NCBI RefSeq assembly: GCF_017355965.1
Contig: NZ_JAFIQW010000003.1
Span: 210,001-274,000, forward strand
DNA from: Desertivibrio insolitus
GTDB lineage: Bacteria; Actinomycetota; Actinomycetes; Actinomycetales; Microbacteriaceae
Length of the DNA: 64,000 nt
Direction: 5' to 3'
In this document: positions 43,215 through 52,119 of the stretch, piece by piece
How positions within the stretch are numbered: the stretch's first letter is position 1
Layout of the letters: every line of letters begins with the position of its first letter
Translations under genes and position numbers: made by a program
The notes under the pieces: model-generated
What the model was told of the DNA's origin: nothing
Seen by the model: only the letters and a program-made list of their open reading frames with translations
The model's database searches: none

Positions 43215-44225
43215 GTGGCTCGATCAGATCTCTCGCACCGACGCGTCACTGCGGCCGACATCGCGCGGTCTCTCGGAGTCTCGCGAGCGACGGTGGGCTT
43301 CGTGCTCAACGAGACGGCCGGTCAGACGATCTCGGAGCAGACGAAGAAGCGGGTGCTGGACGAGGCGCGGCGACTCGGCTACCGCCCGCACACAGCCGCG
43401 CGAGCCTTGGCGAGCGGGCGCAGCCGCATCGTCCTGGCCGTTCTCCCCGATTGGCCACTCGATTTCAGCCTGCGGCGGCACCTGGAAGAGGCGTCGCTCG
43501 TTCTCGACGAAGCGGGCTACAGCTTCATCACCTACACGGCGCATCCCACGGGACAGGCGCGACCGCTCTGGGAGACTCTGGCGCCCGACGTGGTGCTCTC
43601 GGTCACCGGACGCTTCACAAGTGAGCAGATCGCCTCGCTGCGCGCCGCCGGCATTCCGGCGATCGTCCCGAACCCGGACGACCTCGGTGCGGAGGAGTAC
43701 CCCGAGGAGGGTCCACTGCTCCAGATGACGCACCTCGAGAGCCTCGGGCATCGCAGGGTCGCATTCGCCGAATCTGCTGACTCACGGATCGCCGATCTGG
43801 TCGCCACCCGGCGAGCGCGAGCGGAAGGGGCCGCGAAGGTTCTGCAACTGGCCCCGCCGCTCACCCTCTCGGTCAGTCTCGACCCGGGTTCCGCTGAAAG
43901 TGCCCTGGACGAGATGCTTCGAAGAGGCATCACTGCCGTCGCCGCCTACAACGATGATGTCGCCGTCGCCTTGGTGGGCGCGGCACTGAGACGTCGACTC
44001 GACGTGCCACAGGACCTGTCCGTGGTCGGTCATGACGACGCGCCCGTCGCCGCCATCCTCGAGCCGCAGCTTTCGACAGTCCGTGTCGACACTGCCGGGC
44101 TCGGCCGGTACATCGCCGCGCTCGCCCTGAGCGCCGCCGAAGGCGCTGCTGCTCCCTCGATGCCGCCGGAGACCCGCGCCGAGCTGGTGGCTCGGGCATC
44201 GACAGGGCCGGCTCCGAAGCGCTAG
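43215..44225 (+). CDS. LacI-family transcriptional regulator (copy 1)
   Basis: A 336-residue regulator. The N-terminal LacI helix-turn-helix is VTAADIARSLGVSRATVGFVLNE (11-33) with the hinge helix RPHTAARALASG; the periplasmic-binding-like sensor domain follows (ITAVAAYNDDVAVALVGAALRR, PQDLSVVGHDDAPVAAI). Start GTG with GGAGGA upstream. Likely represses the divergent MFS-GH78-GH3-epimerase operon until a glycoside or sugar binds. Confidence 0.92.
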   Translation: MARSDLSHRRVTAADIARSLGVSRATVGFVLNETAGQTISEQTKKRVLDEARRLGYRPHTAARALASGRSRIVLAVLPDWPLDFSLRRHLEEASLVLDEAGYSFITYTAHPTGQARPLWETLAPDVVLSVTGRFTSEQIASLRAAGIPAIVPNPDDLGAEEYPEEGPLLQMTHLESLGHRRVAFAESADSRIADLVATRRARAEGAAKVLQLAPPLTLSVSLDPGSAESALDEMLRRGITAVAAYNDDVAVALVGAALRRRLDVPQDLSVVGHDDAPVAAILEPQLSTVRVDTAGLGRYIAALALSAAEGAAAPSMPPETRAELVARASTGPAPKR

Positions 44226-44268
44226 CCCCGGCGCGGCCCGCCGCTTGATTGGGCCGTGAAGACTGGCG

Positions 44269-44485
44269 TCAGACGCGTCTGAGGGACGCGGCTTTCTGTC
44301 CGAACAGCATCAAGACTCCGCCCGCGACCCCGTCGGTCCTGCTTGAACACCGAAGGCGGCAGCGAAAGCGATGGCTCGGGAGCGTGAGAGGGCAGTCGAC
44401 GAACGAGAGTGGCGTCGAGATCTGGAACGACAGTCAACAGAGCCACCACCACTGCCAACTCGAGCACCGCCTCAGGGACAGACAT
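44269..44485 (-). pseudogene. Remnant of a LysE/RhtB-family exporter gene
   Basis: The minus strand from 44485 starts MSVPEAVLELAVVVALLTV and PDLDATLV, as in LysE-family N-termini (family pattern LLTLTPGLDTALVLR). After a one-base frame change it continues LSRSRAIAFAAAFGVQAG, again matching the family. The remaining central part (about 150 residues) is missing, and a short end VLMLFGQKAASLRRV then stops. So the gene has at least one frameshift and a large internal deletion. The family call is from remembered consensus, not a search. Confidence 0.65.
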
Positions 44486-44759
44486 GGAGCCGCTGAAGTC
44501 TTAGTGGAGCGCTCCCCTTCCCGGGCGTCTGCCGCGAACCAGCGAAGCAGTATGGGCGGCGGGCAGGACCACGATGGTGAACGCTTCTGCCCACGTGAGT
44601 AGCGAGGGGTTTGGTGGGCGGGCGGGTCAGTAGCGTGCGCAACGATCTGATCTTCAGGAGGTCTTCAAATAGCGGGCCCGGAAGGCGGCAGGCGATTGCG
44701 TCTTCCGCTGCCGGAGCTCGCCCCCGTTGCGCCGATCGCCTCCGCGGGCGAAGCGGTCC
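44486..44759. other. Non-coding gap between LysE remnant and GH43 gene
   Basis: No supported gene. A weak CGGCAG...CTGCCG hairpin near 44690-44740 could end GH43 transcription. TGCGCA occurs once, but not in the full TTGCGCAA form. Confidence 0.35.
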
Positions 44760-46328
44760 CTACTGCGGCCGGTAGACGACGGAGCAGACACGAGCAGGCG
44801 ACTGCATCGTCGCCCCAATTGCGAGCATGCGGCCAGTGAACCCGGACGCTACCTCGGTCGATAGATACCGACCATCGAGCCGCCCGAGCTCGCGCGTCTC
44901 GGCTCCGAGTCGTACGGACAGGACGATATCGTCGGGGCCAGCCTGACCCAGAGGGACCGAGGGCGTCGCTGGGGGCACCGATTCGATCACCAGCGTCACG
45001 GAATCAGCCGTCATCTCTGCGGAAGCAAGCGTGTGCCGGACGTCACCCATTTGTGCGCGCGCAGTCACTCGGCCCTCGTCGAGTTCCAGGCCGTACCAGT
45101 GGCGGTCGTCGAGACGGAGCGAGAACGAGCCAGCGCCCTCGACGACCGCCTCCGCGCGCCACCCGAGGTCGCGCACACGAGTGCACAGCAGTGCCGATGG
45201 CGCTGTCTGCAGAGCCAGCCCGCTCGCTCCGCGACGGAACACAAAGGAAGAGGGTTCCCCGCCTGGAACCACCCAGCGGAAATCGAGTTGGTCGGAGGAG
45301 AAGTCGTCTGTCCAGCTGAGATCCATTCGCGGCACGTCGAACCGCGACTCCTCGAAAACCGGCCAGCCATCCACCCAGCTGATTCCCGCAAGAAAGGTCT
45401 CGCGGCCAAGCACGTGGAACCCGGGCGTAGAGCCTCGCGCTCGTGCGCCGAGATAAACCGCTGCCCAATCACCGTGCTCCGTCTGAACGAGGTCAGCGTG
45501 ACCCACGTTCTGAACCGGGTGCGTCACGGTGCTGCGGTGGGAGAAGATCGGGTTCGCCGGACAGGCCTCGAAGGGTCCCCACGGGTGGGGCCCGCGAGCG
45601 ACGGTCACGGAGTGTCCGCGCTCGGTTCCACCTTCGGCGAGGACGAGATACCACCGGTCGGCGATTCGATAAAGGTGCGGACCCTCTGCCGCATCGAGCC
45701 CGCTTCCCTGCCAGATGGGATAGGGGGCGGCGAGGAGCTCGCCGGTAGCGAGGTCGATCGGTGCCTGCAGGATGCCCGTCTCGACGACGAAATCCATCGC
45801 CTTCCAGGTGATGAAGCAGGTTCCGTCCTCGTCCCAACAGAGGTCAGGGTCGATGCCAACAGCATCAGGCACGAAGGTCGGTTCGCTCCAAGGCCCTGAC
45901 GGATCCACTGCAGACACAATGAGCTGTCCGGCAGCAAAGTCGCTCACGTTGGTGGTCACGTACCAAAACCGACCGTCGCGGTGCCGAAGGGTGCCGGCGT
46001 AGATGCCCGTCGACGGCCGGTCATCGCCGCGCCGGAACTGGCTGCGCCGAGTCAGGATGTGCCCAAGCTGAGTCCAGCTCACGAGGTCAGTGCTGTGGAA
46101 CAGAGGAACGCCGGGGAAGTACTCGAAGCTCGAGTTGGCGAGGTAGTAGTCGGCGCCTACCCGACAGATGGTCGGGTCAGGGTAGAAGCCAGGGAGGATC
46201 GGCTCCTCGGCGGCTGAGAGAAGGCGTTGGTCCCCCTGCCGCAGCGCTTGATTGCGAGAACTTGCGCCGAGAGCGCCAGGCGTATCAGAGAGCGCTGGGC
46301 CGGAGTGGGTCTCGTGGGTAGTAGTCAC
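44760..46328 (-). CDS. GH43 family glycoside hydrolase
   Basis: A 522-residue five-bladed propeller enzyme. The three catalytic acids are visible: base Asp51 in GFYPDPTI, Asp160 in VGIDPDLCWDEDG, and general acid Glu215 in AAEGPHLY. FEYFPGVPLFHSTDLVSW is typical of beta-xylosidase / alpha-L-arabinofuranosidase subfamilies with a C-terminal beta-sandwich (about 350-522, DUF1349-like). The chosen start is GTG at 46328 with AGGA upstream; the longer frame adds residues without sense. No signal peptide. Lies 124 bp after the ABC importer genes, same strand. Confidence 0.88.
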   Translation of the reverse strand: MTTTHETHSGPALSDTPGALGASSRNQALRQGDQRLLSAAEEPILPGFYPDPTICRVGADYYLANSSFEYFPGVPLFHSTDLVSWTQLGHILTRRSQFRRGDDRPSTGIYAGTLRHRDGRFWYVTTNVSDFAAGQLIVSAVDPSGPWSEPTFVPDAVGIDPDLCWDEDGTCFITWKAMDFVVETGILQAPIDLATGELLAAPYPIWQGSGLDAAEGPHLYRIADRWYLVLAEGGTERGHSVTVARGPHPWGPFEACPANPIFSHRSTVTHPVQNVGHADLVQTEHGDWAAVYLGARARGSTPGFHVLGRETFLAGISWVDGWPVFEESRFDVPRMDLSWTDDFSSDQLDFRWVVPGGEPSSFVFRRGASGLALQTAPSALLCTRVRDLGWRAEAVVEGAGSFSLRLDDRHWYGLELDEGRVTARAQMGDVRHTLASAEMTADSVTLVIESVPPATPSVPLGQAGPDDIVLSVRLGAETRELGRLDGRYLSTEVASGFTGRMLAIGATMQSPARVCSVVYRPQ

Positions 46329-46452
46329 GAAGTAGAAGTCCTGTCTCGAGTGTGGGACGTTTGGAGGCCAGCGCGCGGAACGGTCTGTGCCAGGCTCGGC
46401 TTTGTCGGTCGACCCACCTTTTGCCTGGTACGACGACACCGGCGAATGCGCC

Positions 46453-47274
46453 TCAGGCCGTGCTCCCGAACAGGACCGCGCGTCGGGCGGACCGCCGCTC
46501 CTTCTGGAGCTGAGGGTCGGCGACAGGGGCGGCCATCTGGAGTTTCCTGGTGTATTCGTCCTTGGGATGCATGGCAACAGTCCGGGCGTCGTCGAGCTCC
46601 ACAATTTCGCCGCGATACAGCACCGCAATGCGGTCGCTGATGTTGTGAACGACGCCGAGGTCGTGGCTGATGAAAAGGTAGGCAACCCCGGTGGCGTCCT
46701 GAATGTCCTTCAGCAGCTTCAGGACTCGCGCTTGCGTGGTGACGTCAAGCGCGCTCGTCGGCTCGTCGCAGATGATGACCGACGGCTCCAACGCGAGCGC
46801 TCTCGCGATGGCGATTCGCTGCCGCTGCCCGCCTGAGAACTCACGCGGGTAGCGGCTAGCCGCGTCGCTGGGCAGGCCGACGGCGTCGAGCAACTCCCGC
46901 ACCCGCGCCCGTCCTCCGCCGACGCCGGCCGCCGCCATCGGCTCGACCAGGATGTCCTCAATGCGCATTGAGGGGTTCAGCGAGGAGTACGGGTCCTGGA
47001 AGATCACCTGCACCTCGCGCGCGATCTTGCGTCGCGCGTTGCGCGAGATGTTGCTGATGGTTTCCCCGCGGTACCGGACTGTGCCTCCGGACACAGGAGC
47101 AAGCCCGAGGATCGCTCGTCCGATAGTCGTCTTTCCCGAGCCGGACTCGCCGACCATGCTCAGGGTCTCCCCGGCATGCAGGGCGAACGAGACGTCAGAG
47201 ATCACCGTCTTGGCGTGCCGGCCATGGCCGAATGTAACGACGAGATTCTCGACCTCGAGGATCGGTTGGCTCAC
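46453..47274 (-). CDS. Oligopeptide/oligosaccharide-type ABC importer ATPase (DppF/OppF-like)
   Basis: A 273-residue ABC ATPase: Walker A GESGSGKTT, Q-loop VIFQDPYSSLNP, signature FSGGQRQR, Walker B VIICDEPTSALD, switch ISHDLGVVHN. The DPYSSLNPSM motif marks the Opp/Dpp family. Start GTG overlaps the fused permease-ATPase gene by 4 bp. Pairs with the ATPase half of that fusion. Confidence 0.92.
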   Translation of the reverse strand: MSQPILEVENLVVTFGHGRHAKTVISDVSFALHAGETLSMVGESGSGKTTIGRAILGLAPVSGGTVRYRGETISNISRNARRKIAREVQVIFQDPYSSLNPSMRIEDILVEPMAAAGVGGGRARVRELLDAVGLPSDAASRYPREFSGGQRQRIAIARALALEPSVIICDEPTSALDVTTQARVLKLLKDIQDATGVAYLFISHDLGVVHNISDRIAVLYRGEIVELDDARTVAMHPKDEYTRKLQMAAPVADPQLQKERRSARRAVLFGSTA

Positions 47275-49034
47275 GACTCGACCTCCAACAGCTCGACGGC
47301 TCGCGATGACTCGAGGAGGTCCCGCGTGTAGGGATTCTTTGCTTCTCGGAAGATCTCGTCGACGGACCCGCGCTCGACGATCTCGCCGCCCTGCATGACG
47401 CTCACCGACTCGCAAAGGTCAGCGACGACGCCGAGGTTGTGAGTCACGAGGATCATCGCGAGTCCTCGCTCCCGACTGAGCTCTCGCAGCAGCTCGAGAA
47501 CCTCGGCCTGCACTGTGACGTCGAGGGCTGTCGTTGGTTCATCGGCGATGATGATGTCGGGGTCTGGCGCGACCGCACCGCAGATGAGCACGCGCTGAGC
47601 CATGCCGCCGGAGATCTCGTGCGGATACATCTTCATCACTCGCTGAGAGTCGACGATGCCCACGCGATCGAGGAGTGTCAGGACGCGCTTGCGCGCTTCG
47701 CTCTTGGACATCTTTCGTGCGGCGCGCAGCCCGTAAATCAGCTGGTCGCCGATAGTGAAAGAGGGGTCCAGGTTCGACATCGGCTCCTGGGGGATGTATC
47801 CGATGCGCGTGCCCCGCGCCGCTCGCAGCGCCGCCTTGTCGCGTAGCAGATCCGCGCCGTCGAGCCAGATGCTTCCGCTGAGGACGACCGCCTCCTTGGG
47901 AAGAATGCCGAGGATTGAGAAGGCAACCTGCGACTTTCCGGACCCGGATTCGCCGACGAGACCGTGAATCTCTCCCCGCCGAAGATCGAAGTCCACACCG
48001 TGTAGCACCGCCCGCACCGTGTTCTGGCCGCTGGGATAGCCGACGCGTAGGTTGCGGATCGCTAGCACGGAGTCGGAGGAGCGCGAGTCGGCAGGAGCGG
48101 GCTGCGCCTCGCGGGCAAGCTGTCGGCGCCGCGAGGACGACAGGGGGTGCGCGGATCCGGCGGCCTGGAGAACGTCGCGAAGGGCGTTCCCGAGTAGCAC
48201 CAGAGCGAGGATCGCGAGACTGATCAGGAGCGAGGGCCAGACGATGGCCACAGGATTGCGGAAGATGGAGCGGAACGAGTCCTGCAGCACGACTCCCCAG
48301 GAGGGTTTGCTCGGGTCGCCGAGCCCCAGGAAATCCACCCCGGCTTGGATGCTGATGCCCGCCGCGGCGACAAAGGCTGACTGAATGACGATCGGGCCGC
48401 GGACTGCCCAGAGGATGTGTCGTCCCACGATTCGTAGATCCGACAGCCCGACGACCTTTGCCGCGTCCACGTAGAGCTCGTTGCGCACGGAAACTACAAC
48501 GGCTCGGACCAGCCGGAAGAAGTTCGGCGCAATGATGATGCCGAATACGAACATCGCGGCGACCATGTTGGGCCCCGTTAGCGCATACAGCGCGATCAGG
48601 AGAACGAGCCCGGGGAGCGTCATGATCGTGTCCGCGACGAACTCGAGGACCGTTTCGACCCTGCCGCGGTAGTAGCCGGCGATGAGGCCTCCGACGACTC
48701 CGAATGCCATCGACACCGCGAGCACGATGACGCACGCGAGCATCGTCTCTCGAGTGCCGTAGAGGAGACGGGAGAGCACATCCCGCCCGGATGAGTCGCC
48801 GCCGAGAGGGTGTCCGTCCGAGAACGGTGCCGCGTTTGTGGCCGCAAGATCGGTGAAGTTCGGGTCGACCGGGGAGAGCAGAGGAGCGAAGGCGCCAGCG
48901 GCTGCGACGATCAGCAGGAAACCGACCGAGAGAGCGCCGAGCGGATTGAGCAGGAGCCGGACGAGCAGCGGGCGAGGCTTCGCTCGCGGAGCCAGCACCG
49001 TCGCGAGCGAGGTCGTGGTCGGTCGGAGGCTCAT
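47271..49034 (-). CDS. Fused Opp/Dpp-type permease and ATPase (DppC-DppD fusion)
   Basis: A 587-residue fusion. Residues 1-290 are a DppC-like permease (HPLGGDSSGRDVLSRLLYGTRETM, about six helices, coupling segment NELYVDAAKVVGLSDLRIVGRHIL). After a polar linker (about 293-320) comes a DppD-like ATPase with Walker A GESGSGKS (361-368), YIPQEPMSNLDPSF, signature ISGGMAQRVLI and IIADEPTTALD. Such fusions exist in actinobacteria. Overlaps both neighbours by 4 bp, so the importer is a tightly coupled operon. Confidence 0.92.
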   Translation of the reverse strand: MSLRPTTTSLATVLAPRAKPRPLLVRLLLNPLGALSVGFLLIVAAAGAFAPLLSPVDPNFTDLAATNAAPFSDGHPLGGDSSGRDVLSRLLYGTRETMLACVIVLAVSMAFGVVGGLIAGYYRGRVETVLEFVADTIMTLPGLVLLIALYALTGPNMVAAMFVFGIIIAPNFFRLVRAVVVSVRNELYVDAAKVVGLSDLRIVGRHILWAVRGPIVIQSAFVAAAGISIQAGVDFLGLGDPSKPSWGVVLQDSFRSIFRNPVAIVWPSLLISLAILALVLLGNALRDVLQAAGSAHPLSSSRRRQLAREAQPAPADSRSSDSVLAIRNLRVGYPSGQNTVRAVLHGVDFDLRRGEIHGLVGESGSGKSQVAFSILGILPKEAVVLSGSIWLDGADLLRDKAALRAARGTRIGYIPQEPMSNLDPSFTIGDQLIYGLRAARKMSKSEARKRVLTLLDRVGIVDSQRVMKMYPHEISGGMAQRVLICGAVAPDPDIIIADEPTTALDVTVQAEVLELLRELSRERGLAMILVTHNLGVVADLCESVSVMQGGEIVERGSVDEIFREAKNPYTRDLLESSRAVELLEVES

Positions 49035-49972
49035 CGCGCCCTCGCCTTCGGATTGAGTAGCGCGTTGGAGAAGTCGGCCAAGAAATTGACCACGAGCACG
49101 ATCACGATGATCGAGAGGACGCCTCCCATGACCATGGGCACGTCGCCGGCGGTGGCGGAGAGAACCGCGAGCTGCCCGATGCCCGGGAGCGCGAAGACGA
49201 GCTCGACGAAGAGCGCGCCGCCGAGCAGCCCGATCATGATCAGGCCGAACGCGATGAGCCCTGGGCCGGAGGCGGTCCGCAGAACGTGCCGCAGAACTAC
49301 TGCGCGTTCCGATAGGCCGCGAGCGCGTAACGTGCGGACGAAGTCGCGGGAGAGCGCGTCGAGCACGGCACCGCGGATTTGAGCGGCTCCGCCGGCGATC
49401 GAGCCGACGAGGAGAGCAATCACCGGCAGCGTGATCGAAGTGAGCCAGCCAGTGACGCTCTCAGCCGGTCGCACGTAACCCGTCGCAGGAAACAGGGGCG
49501 TGCTGACGGCGAACGCGAAAACCAGGATGACTGCGACGATGAATGGCGGCACAGCGGCCCCAATGCTCGCAAAGAATTGAACGACGCGGTCGATCCAGCC
49601 GCCGTAGTAGGCGGCGGCAACGCCCGCGAGCACGCTGATCACGATCGTGATCAGCACCGTCGCGATGGTCAAGGAGAGAGTGACCGGAACCCTGTTCGCG
49701 AGTGCCGAGGTCACGGCTTCACCCGTGAAGAAGGAGTTCCCTAGATTGCCGGTGAAGACCCCGCCGAGCCAGTCCAGGTACTGAATCAGGAGGGGGCGGT
49801 CGAGGCCCAGCTCCACCATGCGGCGCTGCACGTCTTCCTCCGTGGCACTCAGGCCCAGCGTGGCTCGGGCGACGCCCGGGCCGTTGCTGTACATAAGGCT
49901 GAACGTCACGATGGTGACCAGCAGAAACACTCCGAGTGAGCGTGCCAGCCGCGTGAGAAGAGTGAGAAGCAT
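49031..49972 (-). CDS. Opp/Dpp-type ABC permease (DppB-like)
   Basis: A 313-residue permease with six helices: an N-terminal helix (LLTRLARSLGVFLLVTIVTFSLMY), the conserved LGLDRPLLIQYLDWLGGVFTGNLGNSFFTG periplasmic loop, and the coupling motif RDFVRTLRARGLSERAVVLRHVLRTA. Second gene of the importer operon. Confidence 0.92.
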   Translation of the reverse strand: MLLTLLTRLARSLGVFLLVTIVTFSLMYSNGPGVARATLGLSATEEDVQRRMVELGLDRPLLIQYLDWLGGVFTGNLGNSFFTGEAVTSALANRVPVTLSLTIATVLITIVISVLAGVAAAYYGGWIDRVVQFFASIGAAVPPFIVAVILVFAFAVSTPLFPATGYVRPAESVTGWLTSITLPVIALLVGSIAGGAAQIRGAVLDALSRDFVRTLRARGLSERAVVLRHVLRTASGPGLIAFGLIMIGLLGGALFVELVFALPGIGQLAVLSATAGDVPMVMGGVLSIIVIVLVVNFLADFSNALLNPKARAR

Positions 49973-50001
49973 GAGCGGATCCGTTCCTCGACCGCCGCCG
50001 T

Positions 50002-51522
50002 TTACTTGAAGTCGATCAGGCGCGGGTGCAGCCCGAACGGGTCGCTGATCTCGTCGACGGTGACGCCGTCGCCGGAGGCGTACAGGTTGTCAGGCGACAG
50101 GATCGGCACGAACCAGGCCTGGTCGATGACGTACTGGTTGAGCTCCTGCTGCAGCTCGACACGCTGCTCATCGTCCGCCGTGAGGATCTGCTGCCAGAGT
50201 GCCTCGACGGTGGGATCGGACTGGTGAGAGACGTTCCAGAAGCCGGTGGGCAGAATGTGGATGCTGGCGTCCTCGAGCGACGAGATGCCGCCGACGGTCC
50301 ACAGCGGAACCGGGTAGTCCCCGCTGAGCAGTTCCGCGATGGCGTCCGGGCCGCTCAGAGCCGTCTCCTCCACCGTGATGTTCAGTTCGGCTAGCTGCTG
50401 CTTGACGTAAGGCAGCATGACGGTCCACGCCTGGCCTTCCATCGTCGGAACCGTGAACGTGAACCCGTCCTCGAACCCGGCGTCCGCCATCAGCTGCTTC
50501 GCCTTCTCAACGTCGTACGGGTACGGCTCTTCGAGGTCCTCAATGTAGGCCTCGTGACCCTTTTGGAACGGCTGCCAGATCGGCTCGGCGTGGCCGTCAT
50601 ACAGGGAGTCAACAATCGACTGCTTGTCGAGAACCATGTTCATCGCACGCCTTACGTCGACATTGCCGAGCGCTGGGATCTTCTCGCCGAGCCGGTCGGT
50701 GAGGTGCAGCATGGTGAGCCCCGTGCCGGAGCTGGAGATGTTCAGCCCCGCGTTCTCCGCCTCTTCGTACGATCCCGCAGTGATGATGGTGCCGTCGATC
50801 TGGCCGGTCTTCAAGGCATTGAGACTCGCGGTCTCGTCGGCCAGGACGCGAAGCTCGAGGCGCTCGTAGGGGTAGGCGTCGGCGTTCCAGAAGTCCGGGT
50901 TCTTGACGAGCGAATAAATCGAGCCGCTGGTGGACGCACCCTGGTCCAGGGTGTAAGGCCCCGACCCGACCGGCGCTGCCGCTCGGTTTTCCGAGGCGAG
51001 GTACTCAGTGCTCGCGATCCACGGCAAGCAGACGCGAAGCTCCATGAGAGGCTGCGGGTCAGGCCAAGTGATGGTGATGGTCTTCTCGTCGGGGACATCG
51101 AACGTGATATCCCCGTAGCGGTCGGACGCGGTCTCCTTGATGACCTCGAACGAGGCCTGCACGGAGGCGGCATCCACAGCGCTACCGTCCGAATACTCCA
51201 TCCCGTCCCGCAGAACCGCAGTGAACGAACGCCGGTCATCGCTGATCTCGAACGACTCGGCAGCCGCGGGCTCGAGACCACCGCCGGGCATGCACCGAAC
51301 GAGGTTGTCGTACACAGCCTCCACACCCCAGCCCTGGTACGGCGGCTGGTCGACGACGTCCCAACCGCCCGTCAGGTCTGCGGTCATGCCGAGGCTAAGG
51401 GTGCTCGAGTCGCCCGAACCGTTGTTGTTCTCGGTTCCTCCGGCCGTGCATCCAGCCAGGGCGATGGCGGCCGCTGCCGGCACTGCCAGAACGGCGAGCG
51501 TGCGGCGCATTGTCGTACGCAT
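50002..51522 (-). CDS. Opp/Dpp-type solute-binding lipoprotein (DppA-like)
   Basis: A 506-residue SBP_bac_5 family protein. The lipoprotein signal is MRRTLAVLAVPAAAAIALAGC with lipid Cys at about 25, followed by a Gly/Asn/Ser linker. Family blocks include ESFEISDDRRSFTAVLRDGMEYSDGS and VDVRRAMNMVLDKQSIVDSLYDG. Despite the name, family members beside glycosidases often bind oligosaccharides. The start ATG has AAAGGAG upstream; the open frame beyond it is not protein-like. First gene of the importer operon, with a TTGCGCAA site about 105 bp upstream. Confidence 0.92.
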   Translation of the reverse strand: MRTTMRRTLAVLAVPAAAAIALAGCTAGGTENNNGSGDSSTLSLGMTADLTGGWDVVDQPPYQGWGVEAVYDNLVRCMPGGGLEPAAAESFEISDDRRSFTAVLRDGMEYSDGSAVDAASVQASFEVIKETASDRYGDITFDVPDEKTITITWPDPQPLMELRVCLPWIASTEYLASENRAAAPVGSGPYTLDQGASTSGSIYSLVKNPDFWNADAYPYERLELRVLADETASLNALKTGQIDGTIITAGSYEEAENAGLNISSSGTGLTMLHLTDRLGEKIPALGNVDVRRAMNMVLDKQSIVDSLYDGHAEPIWQPFQKGHEAYIEDLEEPYPYDVEKAKQLMADAGFEDGFTFTVPTMEGQAWTVMLPYVKQQLAELNITVEETALSGPDAIAELLSGDYPVPLWTVGGISSLEDASIHILPTGFWNVSHQSDPTVEALWQQILTADDEQRVELQQELNQYVIDQAWFVPILSPDNLYASGDGVTVDEISDPFGLHPRLIDFK

Positions 51523-52119
51523 GTCAACTCCTTTGTTGTGGTTGCGATTGCAGGTGTGGCACGTGACCGGGAAGGCCGGCCGTCCCGAGGCAAGGGTGAC
51601 AAAACAGCGAAACCTCCGCCAACTGTTTGCGCAAAAACCGAACCCCTTTTCCATCAGGCCTTCCAGCAGCGACGATCGCCCGAAGCGCGGCGCCACTAGG
51701 GCCTCTCGGGGCGGTCGGCTCCGCCGGGTCTCGAGTCGACCCGACTGTTTGTCAGGCCACTCGACGAGCCGTCGGCGGCAACGTAGTTCCACTGTTGCGC
51801 CGGCGCCGGATAGTGCCGCGGCGCCGAAAGCGCGCCTCACCTGGCCCGCTCGCACCCGATCAATCGCGCCCAACGATCGAACGCAAGGCACACACGGGCA
51901 GCACAATCAGCGCGTGGCGGACGCCGAAGTTTGATGAGGGTGCTCGAAAGCACAAGCGCGAATCTCCTCCGCAAGCGTCATCTCACCAGTGTCGGTTCCA
52001 CAAGCTTCTGAGGACGTACTGGAACTGCCCGCTGCATTGCCCTAGCGGCGATGGAGGCTCGCATTGAGCTCCTCTGCCCACCGATTGCTCGACGACCAAT
52101 CTCGATCGGGCCCCGTCAT
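51523..52119. other. 597-bp gap between importer operon and second GH78 gene
   Basis: No convincing gene. It holds the putative operator at 51626-51635 and presumably the importer promoter. The half nearer the GH78 stop shows no clear terminator. Confidence 0.5.
51626..51635. promoter_or_regulatory. TTTGCGCAAA operator upstream of importer operon
   Basis: A perfect 10-bp palindrome about 105 bp before the dppA-like start codon. Its core TTGCGCAA recurs upstream of three further loci in the island. Probably bound by the LacI protein encoded at 57166-58182. Confidence 0.65.

Noticed and set aside
44249-44602. A 117-codon plus-strand ORF in the gap after the first LacI gene
   Set aside because: It lies opposite the LysE remnant and has no ribosome site, hydrophobic segment or recognisable motif.
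44634-44650. A further TGCGCA site near 44640
   Set aside because: It has GTGCGCAAC rather than TTGCGCAA and is not at a promoter, so it was not counted as a regulon site.
51523-51906. An N-terminal extension of the DppA-like protein
   Set aside because: Residues before MRTTMRRTL are Arg/Cys-rich nonsense and would bury the lipoprotein signal. AAAGGAG supports the internal ATG.
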